From: Celeribacter ethanolicus | GTDB lineage: Bacteria > Pseudomonadota > Alphaproteobacteria > Rhodobacterales > Rhodobacteraceae | Reading direction: 5' to 3' | Length of the DNA stretch: 64,000 nt | Assembly: GCF_001550095.1 (NCBI RefSeq) | Contig: NZ_LRUC01000013.1 | Coordinates: forward strand, 1 to 64,000 | Part shown: positions 1 through 9,427 of the stretch, piece after piece | Layout: each line of letters opens with the position of its first letter | Position numbering within the stretch: position 1 is the first letter of the stretch | The notes under the pieces: generated by a model | What the model was told of the DNA's origin: nothing | Database searches by the model: none | The model's input: only the letters and a program-made list of their open reading frames with translations | Made by a program: the position numbers and the translations under genes

Positions 1-11
1 GGAGTTTACGC

Positions 12-764
12 ATGAAGGTATTGGTACCTGTTAAACGCGTGATCGACTACAACGTGAAGGTCAAGGTTAAGACCGACGGCACGGGTGTCGATCTTGCGAA
101 CGTGAAGATGTCGATGAACCCGTTCGACGAGATCGCGGTCGAAGAGGCCATTCGTCTCAAGGAGGCCGGCGTGGCTTCCGAGGTGGTCGTGGTGTCGATC
201 GGCGAGAAGAAATCCGTGGATACGATCCGCAACGCGCTCGCCATGGGCGCGGATCGCGGCATTCTGGTCGAAGAGGATCAGGGCGTCGAGATCGAGCCGC
301 TGGCGGTGGCAAAGATCCTCGCCAAGATCGTCGCGGAGGAGGCGCCCGAACTGGTGATCCTCGGCAAGCAGGCGATCGACAACGACATGAACGCCACCGG
401 TCAGATGCTCGCGGCGCTTCTCGGCTGGGGGCAGGCGACCTTTGCCTCCGAGGTGCTGATCTCCGAGGGCAAGGCGGTGGTGACCCGCGAGGTGGACGGC
501 GGGTTGCAGACGATTTCCGTCACTCTTCCGGCCATCGTGACGACCGACCTGCGTCTCAACGAGCCGCGCTATGCCTCTTTGCCAAACATCATGAAGGCGA
601 AGAAGAAGCCGCTCGACGAGAAGACCGCCGCCGATTACGGCGTCGACACCACGCCGCGCCTGACGGTCGTGAAAACCGAAGAACCCGCGGCGCGCGAAGC
701 CGGGATCAAGGTCGGCTCGGTCGATGAACTCATTGCGAAACTCAAAGAGGGAGGTCTCGTCTGA
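12..764 (+). CDS. etfB: Electron transfer flavoprotein subunit beta
   Basis: Beta subunit of the soluble electron carrier that accepts electrons from acyl-CoA dehydrogenases and hands them to ETF:ubiquinone oxidoreductase. The 250-residue length and the N-terminal [17 protein letters not shown] stretch are typical of the family, as is a middle segment [16 protein letters not shown] that matches the ETF beta signature. A GGAG ribosome-binding site lies at the very first bases of the window, so the gene is complete. Its stop shares one base with the etfA start, which indicates translational coupling. The following acyl-CoA dehydrogenase gene is an obvious electron donor. Confidence 0.97.
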   Translation: MKVLVPVKRVIDYNVKVKVKTDGTGVDLANVKMSMNPFDEIAVEEAIRLKEAGVASEVVVVSIGEKKSVDTIRNALAMGADRGILVEEDQGVEIEPLAVAKILAKIVAEEAPELVILGKQAIDNDMNATGQMLAALLGWGQATFASEVLISEGKAVVTREVDGGLQTISVTLPAIVTTDLRLNEPRYASLPNIMKAKKKPLDEKTAADYGVDTTPRLTVVKTEEPAAREAGIKVGSVDELIAKLKEGGLV

Positions 765-1678
765 TGGCTGTTCTCTGTCTTGCGGATGTGGCGGGCGGCG
801 CGGTCGCGCTCGACGCCACCGCGAAAGCCGTCTCGGCTTCGGCGAAACTGGGCGATGTGACGCTTCTCGTGTGCGGTGCGCCGGGCTACGAGGCCGCGAA
901 GATCGACGGCGTGGCCAAGGTTCTGGTCGCCGATGACGCGGCCTATGCCCACGGGCTGGCGGAAAACCTTGCCGATCTGATCGTGTCTCTGGCGGGTGGC
1001 TACAGCCACATCACCGCCGCCGCGACGACGACGGGCAAGAACGTCCTGCCGCGGGTTGCGGCGCTTCTGGATGTGATGGTTCTGACCGATGTGACCTCCG
1101 TGGTGGATGCGGATACGTTCCAGCGCCCGGTCTATGCCGGCAACGCGATTCAGACGGTACGCTCGAAAGATGAAAAGAAGGTTATCACCTTCCGCACTTC
1201 GACCTTCGAGGCGGCGGGCAGCGGCGGTTCCGCGGCGGTCGAGGCGGCCTCGGGCGCGGGGGACACCGGCCTGTCGGCCTTTGTCGAGGACAAGGTGGCG
1301 GAAAGCGACCGCCCGGAACTGACCAGCGCGAAGATCGTCGTCTCGGGCGGGCGCGGTGTCGGTTCGGAAGAGAGCTTTGCGATCATCGAGGCGCTCGCCG
1401 ACAAGCTCGGCGCGGCCGTGGGCGCGTCGCGTGCGGCGGTCGACAGCGGGTTTGCGCCGAACGACTGGCAGGTCGGCCAGACCGGCAAGGTGGTGGCGCC
1501 TGAGCTTTACATCGCCTGCGGCATCTCGGGTGCGATCCAGCACCTCGCGGGGATGAAGGATTCGAAGGTGATCGTCGCGATCAACAAGGACGAAGAAGCC
1601 CCGATCTTCCAGGTCGCAGACTTCGGCCTCGTCGCTGATCTCTTCGACGCCGTGCCAGAAATGACCGAGAAATTGTGA
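764..1678 (+). CDS. etfA: Electron transfer flavoprotein subunit alpha
   Basis: Alpha subunit of the ETF heterodimer; its C-terminal domain binds the redox FAD. The 304 residues are close to the usual length. [12 protein letters not shown] lies near residue 192, and [20 protein letters not shown], at about 238-257, is the FAD-binding signature. The start overlaps the etfB stop by one base (TGATG). The gene is followed after 19 bases by an acyl-CoA dehydrogenase. ETF genes heading a beta-oxidation operon implies that this pair serves the dehydrogenase encoded next, although it may also be the general ETF of the cell. Confidence 0.97.
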   Translation: MAVLCLADVAGGAVALDATAKAVSASAKLGDVTLLVCGAPGYEAAKIDGVAKVLVADDAAYAHGLAENLADLIVSLAGGYSHITAAATTTGKNVLPRVAALLDVMVLTDVTSVVDADTFQRPVYAGNAIQTVRSKDEKKVITFRTSTFEAAGSGGSAAVEAASGAGDTGLSAFVEDKVAESDRPELTSAKIVVSGGRGVGSEESFAIIEALADKLGAAVGASRAAVDSGFAPNDWQVGQTGKVVAPELYIACGISGAIQHLAGMKDSKVIVAINKDEEAPIFQVADFGLVADLFDAVPEMTEKL

Positions 1679-1697
1679 GAAACAGGAAATACATCAG

Positions 1698-3485
1698 ATG
1701 ACTTATGTTGCACCGACAGAGGACATGATGTTCGTCCTCGAAGAGCTTTGCGGGCTGGACGAGATCGCGCAGCTCCCGGGGCTTGAGGACGCGACCGCCG
1801 ACATGGTGGGCGCGATCCTCGAAGAGGCGGGGAAATTCGCGGGCGATGTGCTCGGGCCGCTCAATGCCGTGGGCGATCAGTCCGGTCTCGGGTTTTCCGA
1901 GGGGCAGGTGACCACGCCCGAGGGCTGGAGTGCCGCCTATCACACGCTGGTCGAGATGGGGTGGAACGCCCCCACGGCCTCCCCGGATCACGGCGGCATG
2001 GGCTTGCCCGAGGTGGTGAATGCCGCCATTCTCGAAATGTTCAACGGCGCGAACACGGCGTTTCAGCTCTGTCCGCTTTTGACACAGGGCGCGATCGAGG
2101 CGATCAATGGCTACGCCTCCGATGATCTCAAGACGCTCTACCTGCCGAAACTCGTGACCGGGGAATGGACCGGGACGATGAACCTGACCGAACCGCAGGC
2201 GGGCTCCGATCTGGCGGCGATCCGCTCCAAGGCGGTGCCGGAGGGGGATCACTACCGGATCAGCGGCCAGAAGATTTTCATCACCTATGGCGAACATGAC
2301 ATGGCGGAAAACATCGTCCATCTCGTGCTGGCGCGCCTGCCGGATGCGCCGGCGGGGGTGAAAGGTATTTCGCTCTTCATCGTACCGAAATTTATCCCGG
2401 ATGCCGAGGGCGCACCGGGGACGCGCAACGATCTGCGCTGTGTGTCGATCGAGCACAAGCTGGGCATCCATGCCAGCCCGACCTGCACCATGTCCTATGG
2501 CGATGAGGGCGGGGCCATCGGCTATCTGGTGGGCGAGCCGAACAAGGGGCTCGCTTATATGTTCACCATGATGAACAACGCGCGTCTGGGCGTGGGCCTT
2601 CAGGGCGTCGGTATTTCCGAAGCGGCCACGCAACACGCGGTGCGCTATGCCATGGACCGGGTACAGGGAGGCACGCCAGAGGGCGCGGAAGCCACGATCA
2701 TGGGGCACCCGGACATTCGCCGGATGCTGGGCCTGATGAAGGCGCGGACCGAGGCGGCGCGGGCCTTGGCGTTCCGGGCGGCGCGGTCTCTGGATTTCGC
2801 GCATCGTTCGGAGGACGAGGAAACCCGCGCCCATCACCAACGTCGCGTGGATCTGTTGATCCCGGTGGCGAAAGCCTGGTCGACGGAGCTTTCCGTGCAG
2901 GCGGCATCGCTGGGTGTGCAGATCCATGGCGGCATGGGTTACATCGAGGAAACCGGTGCGGCGCAGCACCTGCGCGATGCGCGGATCACCACGATCTACG
3001 AGGGCACGACCGGCATTCAGGCGCTCGATCTCGTCGGACGCAAGATCAAGCGGGACAACGGCACCGCCGCGCGTGAGTTGATCGTCGAGATGAAAACGAC
3101 CGCCGCGGCGCTCAAGGTGCAAAGCGGCGGGGATGCCGATTGGGCGGGGCTCGCCTCGATGGTCGAAGAGGCCGCAGGCATCGTCAGCGACCTGACCGAT
3201 TGGCTGGTAGCGCAGAACGGCACGGAGCCTTTGTCGGCGGCGGTCAATATCCTTGAGACCTTCGGCATTTGCCTTGGGGCCTGGGTGATGGGCGATGCGG
3301 CGATGGCGGCGTCCAAGCGCCTCGCGGAAGGGCGCAACACGACCCATGCCAAGGCCAAGCTGAGCATGGTGCGGTTCTACGCCAGCAACGTCTTTCCGAT
3401 GGCGGCGGCCCTGCATGCGATTTCCAAGGCCGGTAATGCTGCGACGCTTGCGTTCACGGCGGCGGATTTCGATCTCGCGATCTGA
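1698..3485 (+). CDS. Acyl-CoA dehydrogenase, long 595-residue type (FadE/DmdC-like)
   Basis: FAD enzyme that introduces the 2,3-double bond into an acyl-CoA and reduces ETF. It belongs to the long subfamily of about 590 residues that carries an extra N-terminal segment and a C-terminal extension. [11 protein letters not shown] near residue 160 and [11 protein letters not shown] near 410 are family signatures, and YEGTTGIQA near 434 contains the catalytic glutamate position. The same subfamily includes DmdC, the methylmercaptopropionyl-CoA dehydrogenase of DMSP catabolism, so a thioether acyl-CoA is a possible substrate. No dmdA is present in the window. Position in the operon supports a general short- or medium-chain acyl-CoA role. 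Confidence 0.93.
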   Translation: MTYVAPTEDMMFVLEELCGLDEIAQLPGLEDATADMVGAILEEAGKFAGDVLGPLNAVGDQSGLGFSEGQVTTPEGWSAAYHTLVEMGWNAPTASPDHGGMGLPEVVNAAILEMFNGANTAFQLCPLLTQGAIEAINGYASDDLKTLYLPKLVTGEWTGTMNLTEPQAGSDLAAIRSKAVPEGDHYRISGQKIFITYGEHDMAENIVHLVLARLPDAPAGVKGISLFIVPKFIPDAEGAPGTRNDLRCVSIEHKLGIHASPTCTMSYGDEGGAIGYLVGEPNKGLAYMFTMMNNARLGVGLQGVGISEAATQHAVRYAMDRVQGGTPEGAEATIMGHPDIRRMLGLMKARTEAARALAFRAARSLDFAHRSEDEETRAHHQRRVDLLIPVAKAWSTELSVQAASLGVQIHGGMGYIEETGAAQHLRDARITTIYEGTTGIQALDLVGRKIKRDNGTAARELIVEMKTTAAALKVQSGGDADWAGLASMVEEAAGIVSDLTDWLVAQNGTEPLSAAVNILETFGICLGAWVMGDAAMAASKRLAEGRNTTHAKAKLSMVRFYASNVFPMAAALHAISKAGNAATLAFTAADFDLAI

Positions 3486-3492
3486 GGCCTTC

Positions 3493-3516
3493 GGCGCGGG
3501 CGACATCGCCCGCGCC
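3493..3516 (+). other. Intercistronic stem-loop
   Basis: Perfect 10-bp inverted repeat (GGCGCGGGCG / CGCCCGCGCC) with a 4-base loop directly after the acyl-CoA dehydrogenase stop. No run of U follows, so it is unlikely to be a strong terminator. More likely it shapes RNA stability or processing within the operon. Confidence 0.6.
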
Positions 3517-3542
3517 AGAACATATTGAATTCTGGACGTATT

Positions 3543-5798
3543 ATGAACACGATCAAGATGGCCTTCGGGGTCGGGGATTTGGACTGTCGGCGCGTTGCGG
3601 TGATCGGCGCGGGCAATATGGGCGGCGGGATCGCGGCACAGTTTGCGAATGCGGGGATTGCCGTCGATCTGCTGGACCGGGTGGGGCCGGATGAGGCGCG
3701 GAATGCGCCCGCCGAACAGGGCCTCGCGCAACAGATTGCGCGACAGGCCTTCATGGGAGAGGCGCCCGTCGGTTTCGTGCGGGTCGGCAACACGGAAGAT
3801 CACCTGGAGCGGGTGGCAGAAGCGGATTGGATCGTCGAGGTCATTCTTGAAGACCTCGATCTCAAACGCGCGCTTTACGAACGGATCGAACCTTTGCGCA
3901 AACCCGGCGCGATTGTCTCTTCGAACACCTCGACCATTCTGCGGGAGCGGTTGATCGAGGGGCGCAGCGCAGCGTTTCAGGATCATTTCCTGATCAGCCA
4001 TTTCTTCAACCCGCCGCGGCGCATGGCTCTTTTGGAACTGATCGGGGGTGACGACCGGGCGGCATTTGACCGCGCCGCCGAGATCGGGCGCAGGGCGCTT
4101 GGCAAGACCGTGATCGAATGCCGCGACACGCCGGGGTTCATCGCCAACCGACTGGGCTGCACCTGGCTCTCGGTGGCGGTGGTCGAGGCGCTCCGGCTTG
4201 GCCTCACGGTCGAGGAGGCGGATGCGGTGCATATGGCCTTTGGCGTGCCGCGCACCGGGGTGTTCGGCCTGCTCGATCTGATCGGGCTCGATGTGGTGAA
4301 GCCGATCTGGGGCTCTCTGATGGCGGCGCTGCCCGAGACGGATGCGATCAATGCGTTCGATTTGCCGGGGCAGGGGGTGATCACGGACCTCGTAGCCGCC
4401 GGACGGTTCGGACGCAAGAGCCGCGCCGGGTTCTATCGCAAATCCGAAAGCGGCGAGATGGAAGCGCTTGATCTCGTCACAGGAGACTACCGCGCCCATA
4501 GCGGGTTCACGCAAAAAGACCTGCCGGGAGAAGGCCGCGATCTCGATCTGCTCCTGAACGGGGATACGGCGCCGGGTGCCTATGCGCGGGCGGTTCTGGC
4601 ACAGGTGGTGGGCTATGCCCTGACCCATGCCGGGGAGATTGCGCCCTCTCTGAAGGAGACCGATCTGGGAATGGAGCTGGGCTATGCCTGGCGCGCGGGT
4701 CCGGTGGCGCTATGGTGGGGGCTGAGCCCCGAGACGCAGGCACGTCTGCGGGCCGAGATGCCCGAGGGCGTGCCGTTCGGGGCGCTGGCGGCCCCGGTCG
4801 TGCTGGGGGGCGAGACGGATCGGCTGAGCCGGGCGCAAGCCTCTGGCACACCATTGGCACAGAACGCTTCCGCCGCGCTTTGGGATCTGGGCGACGATGT
4901 GATCTGTCTCGATATTCAGAGCAAAATGCATGCGCTTGGCCCAGAGGTTTTCGACATTCTCGAGGAGGGTGTGACCCGGCTGAACGGCGCGGCGCGCGGG
5001 ATGGTCGTCGGTAATCACAATCCGCGGGTGTTCTCCGCAGGCGCCGATCTGTCGCAGATGGTGGCATGGATCGAGGGCGGAAAATGGGAGGCGATCGAGG
5101 GCTTTATCACGCGCGGGCAATCGGTTCTCGCGGCCCTGCGCGCGGCCGATGCCCCGAGTGTCGCCGCGATGCGCGGGCTGGCGCTTGGCGGTGGCTGCGA
5201 ACTGGCGATGCATTGCACCGGCACGGTGGCCCATGCCGAGACCCGGATCGGTCTGCCGGAACATCTCGTCGGGCTGGTGCCGGGCTGGGGGGGCTGTCGT
5301 CGTCTTCTGGACCGGGCACGCGCCGGTGTCGCAAGCGAGGCAGAGCTTGCGGATCGCATCGCGCTGGCCTTCCGGGCCGCCACGCTGGAGACCCCCGCCG
5401 CCTCGGCGCGCGAGGCGGGGGCGCTGGGGCTTCTGGACCCGTCCCAGCCGGTGGTCATGCATGAGGGCGACGTCTTTGCGGCTGCGCTCGCGCATCTCGA
5501 TGGGCTCTCGCCGGGCGGGAGCGTCCATCCGCCGGTGACGTTGCGTCTTGAGCCGCAGGCCGTTCTGGACCACCTGCTCGCAGACCGTAAAACTGCACGG
5601 GACGACGGGGCGCTGACGCAAAACGCATTCGAGATTCAGAGCCGCATTGCAGACATTTTCGCCAGAGGAGGTGGCGGGCTGTCGGACGCCGATCTCGCGT
5701 CCTTTGAATGCGACGCTTTCATGGCGCTCACCAAAACCCCGGAAACGCTTGCGCGGATCCGGCACATGCTGCGGAGCGGGAAACCGCTTCGGATATGA
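3543..5798 (+). CDS. 3-hydroxyacyl-CoA dehydrogenase / enoyl-CoA hydratase fusion (FadN order)
   Basis: Bifunctional beta-oxidation protein of 751 residues. The dehydrogenase comes first: a Rossmann NAD site GAGNMGGGIA near residue 21, SNTSTI near 126 and the catalytic HFFNPP near 152, followed by the 3HCDH C-terminal repeats. The crotonase domain is at the C-terminal end, with an NPRVFSAGADLSQM oxyanion-hole segment near 493 and GLALGGGCELAMH near 547. This is the reverse of FadB/FadJ and the same as Bacillus FadN and archaeal homologues. The ATG at 3543 was chosen; an upstream TTG at 3525 would add six residues. Together with its neighbours it gives hydration and oxidation in one polypeptide. 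Confidence 0.92.
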   Translation: MNTIKMAFGVGDLDCRRVAVIGAGNMGGGIAAQFANAGIAVDLLDRVGPDEARNAPAEQGLAQQIARQAFMGEAPVGFVRVGNTEDHLERVAEADWIVEVILEDLDLKRALYERIEPLRKPGAIVSSNTSTILRERLIEGRSAAFQDHFLISHFFNPPRRMALLELIGGDDRAAFDRAAEIGRRALGKTVIECRDTPGFIANRLGCTWLSVAVVEALRLGLTVEEADAVHMAFGVPRTGVFGLLDLIGLDVVKPIWGSLMAALPETDAINAFDLPGQGVITDLVAAGRFGRKSRAGFYRKSESGEMEALDLVTGDYRAHSGFTQKDLPGEGRDLDLLLNGDTAPGAYARAVLAQVVGYALTHAGEIAPSLKETDLGMELGYAWRAGPVALWWGLSPETQARLRAEMPEGVPFGALAAPVVLGGETDRLSRAQASGTPLAQNASAALWDLGDDVICLDIQSKMHALGPEVFDILEEGVTRLNGAARGMVVGNHNPRVFSAGADLSQMVAWIEGGKWEAIEGFITRGQSVLAALRAADAPSVAAMRGLALGGGCELAMHCTGTVAHAETRIGLPEHLVGLVPGWGGCRRLLDRARAGVASEAELADRIALAFRAATLETPAASAREAGALGLLDPSQPVVMHEGDVFAAALAHLDGLSPGGSVHPPVTLRLEPQAVLDHLLADRKTARDDGALTQNAFEIQSRIADIFARGGGGLSDADLASFECDAFMALTKTPETLARIRHMLRSGKPLRI

Positions 5799-5804
5799 GC
5801 ACGG

Positions 5805-5820
5805 GGGGCCGCACGGCCCC
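5805..5820 (+). other. Intercistronic stem-loop
   Basis: Short GC-only inverted repeat (GGGGCCG / CGGCCCC) between the fusion protein and the acyl-CoA synthetase. There is no U tract. It is one of four similar elements in this operon. Confidence 0.45.
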
Positions 5821-5854
5821 GCCCTACGAGAATTCCACGGAGGAGGACATCCGA

Positions 5855-7495
5855 ATGAAAGATACGATTTACGATCTGGGCCTGGACCAGACGCCCGCGA
5901 ATTACGTTCCGATGACGCCGGTGAGCTTCATGGCCCGCACGGCGCATATCTACCCTGAGCGCACGGCTGTCGTGTATGGCGATGTGCGCCGGAGTTGGGC
6001 GGAAACCTATGACCGCTGCCGCCGCTTTGCCAGTGCGCTGGTGAAACGCGGCTATGGGCGGGGCGATACGATTTCCATCTTCGCGACCAACATCCCGGAG
6101 ATGTACGAGGCGCATTTCTCCGTCCCGATGGCGGGCGCTGTGCTCAATGCGATCAATACGCGTCTCGATGCCGAGGCCGTGGCCTTCATCCTGAACCATG
6201 CCGAAACCAAGGTGTTCATCGTCGATCCGGAACTGTCGGAAGTGGCCGCGCAGGCGGTCAAGATGACGGGGCGCGACGACATTCTCGTGCTCGACATTCT
6301 GGACGACAGTTTTGAAGGCGGCGTGCGGGTCAGCGCGCTGAGCTATGACGATGTGCTGGCCGAGGGCGACGCGGATTTCATGTGGGCGCCGCCGAGGGAC
6401 GAATGGGACGCCATTTCGCTCAACTACACGTCCGGCACGACCGGCAACCCGAAGGGCGTCGTGTACCATTACCGCGGCGCGCATCTCAATGCGCTGTCGA
6501 ACATCGTGATGTGGGAAATGGGCAATGCGCCGGTCTATCTCTGGACCCTGCCGATGTTCCATTGCAACGGCTGGTGTTTCCCCTGGACCATCGCGGCGGC
6601 AGCGGGCACGGCGGTGTGTCTGCGCGCGGTGCGCGAAGAGCCGATTTTCGAGTTGATGAAGACAGAGAAGGTCACAAATTTCTGCGGCGCGAGTGTGGTT
6701 CTGGCAATGCTGGTTCATGCGCCGGAAGAACTGAAAAAGGGCCTTCAGGCCGGGATCAAGGTGCTGACCGGCGGGGCTCCGCCGCCCGCGATTATCATCG
6801 AGAAGATGGAAGCGCTCGGCTTCGACGTGACACATGGCTACGGTCTGACCGAAACCTATGGCGCTGCCGTGATCTGTGCCTGGCACGACGAATGGGATGC
6901 GCGGACGGCTTCTGAGCGCGCGGCTCTGAAAGCGCGTCAGGGCGTGCGCAATCTGGCGGCCGAAGGTCTCATGGTGGCCGATCCCGAGACGCTCGCGCCG
7001 GTGCCGTGGGACGGTGAGACCATGGGCGAGATCTTCATGCGCGGTAACAACGTGATGAAGGGGTATCTCAAGAACCCGTCGGCCACCGACAAGGCGTTCC
7101 GGGGTGGCTGGTTCGCCAGTGGCGACATCGGGGTGATGCACCCGGACGGCTATGTCCAGCTCAAGGACCGCTCCAAGGACATCATCATCTCGGGCGGCGA
7201 GAACATCAGCTCGGTCGAGGTCGAGGACGTGCTGTTCAAGCATCCCGAAATCATGGAAGCCGCGGTAGTTGCGCGCCCGCATGAGAAATGGGGCGAAACC
7301 CCCTGTGCTTTCGTCACGCTCAAGGCCGGGGCCACGGTGACCGAGGCCGAGGTGATCGCCTATTGCCGCCAGAACATGGCGCATTTCAAGGCGCCGAAAA
7401 CCGTGATCTTCGGCCCGCTGCCGAAAACCTCGACGGGCAAGGTGCAGAAATTCGTGCTGCGCGAACAGGCGCGGGCGCTGGAATTGCAAAGCTGA
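5855..7495 (+). CDS. Acyl-CoA synthetase (AMP-forming), medium-chain/DmdB-like
   Basis: ANL-superfamily ligase that activates a carboxylic acid to its CoA thioester through an acyl-adenylate. The protein has 546 residues. The P-loop-like YTSGTTGNPKG lies near residue 190, GYGLTETYG near 328, the hinge-side KDRSKDIIISGGENISS around 436-453, and the C-terminal catalytic lysine in TSTGKVQK near 527. The start is fixed by an AGGAGG ribosome-binding site at 5841-5846; longer readings upstream run into the intercistronic hairpin. In roseobacters close relatives are annotated as methylmercaptopropionyl-CoA ligase (DmdB) or fatty-acid ligase. The substrate cannot be settled from sequence alone. Confidence 0.92.
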   Translation: MKDTIYDLGLDQTPANYVPMTPVSFMARTAHIYPERTAVVYGDVRRSWAETYDRCRRFASALVKRGYGRGDTISIFATNIPEMYEAHFSVPMAGAVLNAINTRLDAEAVAFILNHAETKVFIVDPELSEVAAQAVKMTGRDDILVLDILDDSFEGGVRVSALSYDDVLAEGDADFMWAPPRDEWDAISLNYTSGTTGNPKGVVYHYRGAHLNALSNIVMWEMGNAPVYLWTLPMFHCNGWCFPWTIAAAAGTAVCLRAVREEPIFELMKTEKVTNFCGASVVLAMLVHAPEELKKGLQAGIKVLTGGAPPPAIIIEKMEALGFDVTHGYGLTETYGAAVICAWHDEWDARTASERAALKARQGVRNLAAEGLMVADPETLAPVPWDGETMGEIFMRGNNVMKGYLKNPSATDKAFRGGWFASGDIGVMHPDGYVQLKDRSKDIIISGGENISSVEVEDVLFKHPEIMEAAVVARPHEKWGETPCAFVTLKAGATVTEAEVIAYCRQNMAHFKAPKTVIFGPLPKTSTGKVQKFVLREQARALELQS

Positions 7496-7518
7496 CGGGG
7501 TGTCGGCGGATATGAGAC

Positions 7519-7542
7519 GGGCGGGCCGGACATGGCCCGCCC
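7519..7542 (+). other. Intercistronic stem-loop
   Basis: Perfect 9-bp inverted repeat (GGGCGGGCC / GGCCCGCCC) with a 6-base loop between the acyl-CoA synthetase and the thiolase. No poly-U follows, so transcription probably continues. Confidence 0.55.
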
Positions 7543-7579
7543 CTGACCTGCGCAACAGGCGCAATCAATGGAGAAGACA

Positions 7580-8755
7580 ATGACAGATATCGTGGTGCTG
7601 GACGGGGCGCGGACGGCGATCGGGACCTTTGGCGGATCGCTTGCGGGCACCTCGCCGATCGAGATGGGAACCATCGTGGCGAAAGAGGCGCTGGCGCGTT
7701 CCGGTGTCGAGGGCGGCCAGATCGAAACCGTGGTGCTCGGCCATGTGATCAACACCGAACCGCGCGACATGTATGTGAGCCGGGCGGCGTCTGTGGGCGC
7801 GGGCGTGCCGAACGAGGCGCCTGCGATGAACGTCAACCGGCTCTGCGGCTCGGGGCTTCAGGCCATCGTCTCGGCGGCGCAATCGCTGATGCTGGGGGAC
7901 GCTTCCTTCGCGCTTGCGGGGGGCAGCGAGAACATGAGCCGCGCGCCCTATATCCTGCCCGCCTTGCGCTGGGGGCAGAAAATGGGTGACACGGGCGCGA
8001 CCGACATGATGCTCGGGGCGCTGAGCTGCCCGTTCGGCACCGGGCACATGGGGATCACGGCGGAGAATGTCGCCTCCGAATACGGCATCACCCGCGAGGC
8101 CCAGGACGCCTTTGCGGTGCAAAGTCAGGAACGCGCGCTCAAAGCCATCGAGGCAGGCCATTTCAAGTCGCAGATCGTGCCGGTCGAAGTTCGGGTGAAA
8201 CGCGACATGGTGGCTTTCGACACCGATGAACACCCCAAGGCCAGCACGCTTGAGAGCCTCGCCAAACTGCGTCCGGCCTTTCAAAAGGACGGCTCTGTGA
8301 CGGCGGGCAATGCCTCCGGCCTCAACGACGGGGCGGCGGCGGTGGTGCTGGCGACGGCAGAGGCCGCGTCCGGGGCCGGGCTGAAACCGCGCGCGCGCAT
8401 CCTCGGATATCACGTCGCGGGCGTGCGCCCGGAGGTCATGGGCACTGGCCCGATCCCGGCGGTTCAGGGGCTTTTGACCCGCACCGGCCTGTCGCTTTCC
8501 GATTTCGACGTGATCGAGTCGAACGAGGCCTTCGCGGCACAGGCTTTGGCGGTCAGCAATACGCTCGGCATGGACAATGCCAAGGTGAATCCGAACGGCG
8601 GCGCGATTGCGCTGGGCCACCCGATCGGGGCTTCGGGGGCGATCCTGTTCATCAAGGCACTCTACGAATTGGAACGCACCGGCCAGAAACGCGCGCTGAT
8701 CACCATGTGTATCGGCGGCGGTCAGGGGATTGCCCTGGCGATCGAAGCTCTGTGA
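7580..8755 (+). CDS. Acetyl-CoA C-acyltransferase (thiolase)
   Basis: Thiolase that cleaves 3-ketoacyl-CoA with CoA, or condenses acetyl-CoA in the reverse direction. The protein has 391 residues. The nucleophilic cysteine is in NRLCGSGLQA near residue 89, the histidine in ALGHPIGASGA near 347, and the second catalytic cysteine in MCIGGGQG near 377. The ATG at 7580 is preferred over one at 7568 because GGAGA lies 5 bases before it. Overall appearance is AtoB/BktB-like rather than FadA. It completes the set needed for one turn of beta-oxidation encoded by the genes upstream. Confidence 0.94.
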   Translation: MTDIVVLDGARTAIGTFGGSLAGTSPIEMGTIVAKEALARSGVEGGQIETVVLGHVINTEPRDMYVSRAASVGAGVPNEAPAMNVNRLCGSGLQAIVSAAQSLMLGDASFALAGGSENMSRAPYILPALRWGQKMGDTGATDMMLGALSCPFGTGHMGITAENVASEYGITREAQDAFAVQSQERALKAIEAGHFKSQIVPVEVRVKRDMVAFDTDEHPKASTLESLAKLRPAFQKDGSVTAGNASGLNDGAAAVVLATAEAASGAGLKPRARILGYHVAGVRPEVMGTGPIPAVQGLLTRTGLSLSDFDVIESNEAFAAQALAVSNTLGMDNAKVNPNGGAIALGHPIGASGAILFIKALYELERTGQKRALITMCIGGGQGIALAIEAL

Positions 8756-8771
8756 CGGCGACGTGAGACAA

Positions 8772-8798
8772 AACGGGGCGCGCGTGGCGGGCCCCGTT
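8772..8798 (+). other. Intercistronic stem-loop
   Basis: 8-bp inverted repeat (AACGGGGC / GCCCCGTT) between the thiolase and thioesterase genes. It has an 11-base loop and no poly-U tract. Confidence 0.5.
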
Positions 8799-8839
8799 CG
8801 CCACATCTGCGGGTGTGGCCAAAATCAAAGGATAATTTC

Positions 8840-9316
8840 ATGCACACCATCGACACCAGCCGTCTGGCTCCGATCCCGATTGACGAACTGAGAACCCTGT
8901 CCGGGGTCGAGCTGTTCAAACGCGTCATTGCCGGAGACCTGCCCGCGCCGCAGGTTTGCGGTGTCGCCAATGAATGGATGCTCGAAATCGAAGAGGGCCG
9001 TGCGCTTTGGGAGGCCAGCCCACCTGCGAATTTCGTCAACCCGATGGGCGGCGTGCACGGCGGTTGGGCGATGACGGTGCTCGACACGGCGCTGGGCTGT
9101 GCAGTGCATTCGATGCTACCGGCGGGCATCGGCTACACGACCATGGAGGTCAAGACCAATCTGACGCGCGCGCCGAAAGTCGGTGAACGGTATCTCTGCG
9201 AAGGCAAGATCCTCACCGCCGGTCGCCGCACCGCGACGGCTGAGGCGAAGCTGCTCGACGGGCAGGACCGGGTTGTCGCCTTCGGCACCACGACCTGCCT
9301 GATCCTCGAGTTTTGA
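8840..9316 (+). CDS. PaaI-family hotdog thioesterase
   Basis: Small hotdog-fold protein of 158 residues predicted to hydrolyse acyl-CoA thioesters. The family signature NPMGGVHGGW lies at about residues 67-76, followed by the long hotdog helix and the strand TTMEVKTNLTRAP. The ATG at 8840 follows an AAAGGA ribosome-binding site. As last gene of the beta-oxidation operon it could release CoA from intermediates that cannot be degraded further, or balance the CoA pool; this role is inferred. It converges with the regulator gene on the other strand. Confidence 0.88.
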   Translation: MHTIDTSRLAPIPIDELRTLSGVELFKRVIAGDLPAPQVCGVANEWMLEIEEGRALWEASPPANFVNPMGGVHGGWAMTVLDTALGCAVHSMLPAGIGYTTMEVKTNLTRAPKVGERYLCEGKILTAGRRTATAEAKLLDGQDRVVAFGTTTCLILEF

Positions 9317-9427
9317 GGCGCTGCGGCGCATCGGTCGGGGCAAGATTCGGGGGCAGTGTCAGGTCGCGAACGGGTGCAGCCCCGCGCCTTCGCTGAGCGT
9401 CCTCGTCGCGGCGCACGGGATGCGCGG

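Noticed and set aside
1581-4628. Open frame of 1015 codons on the minus strand opposite the acyl-CoA dehydrogenase and fusion genes
   Set aside because: Its product is rich in Arg, His and Pro with no domain pattern; it mirrors the GC-biased codon use of the real plus-strand genes, which have clear motifs.
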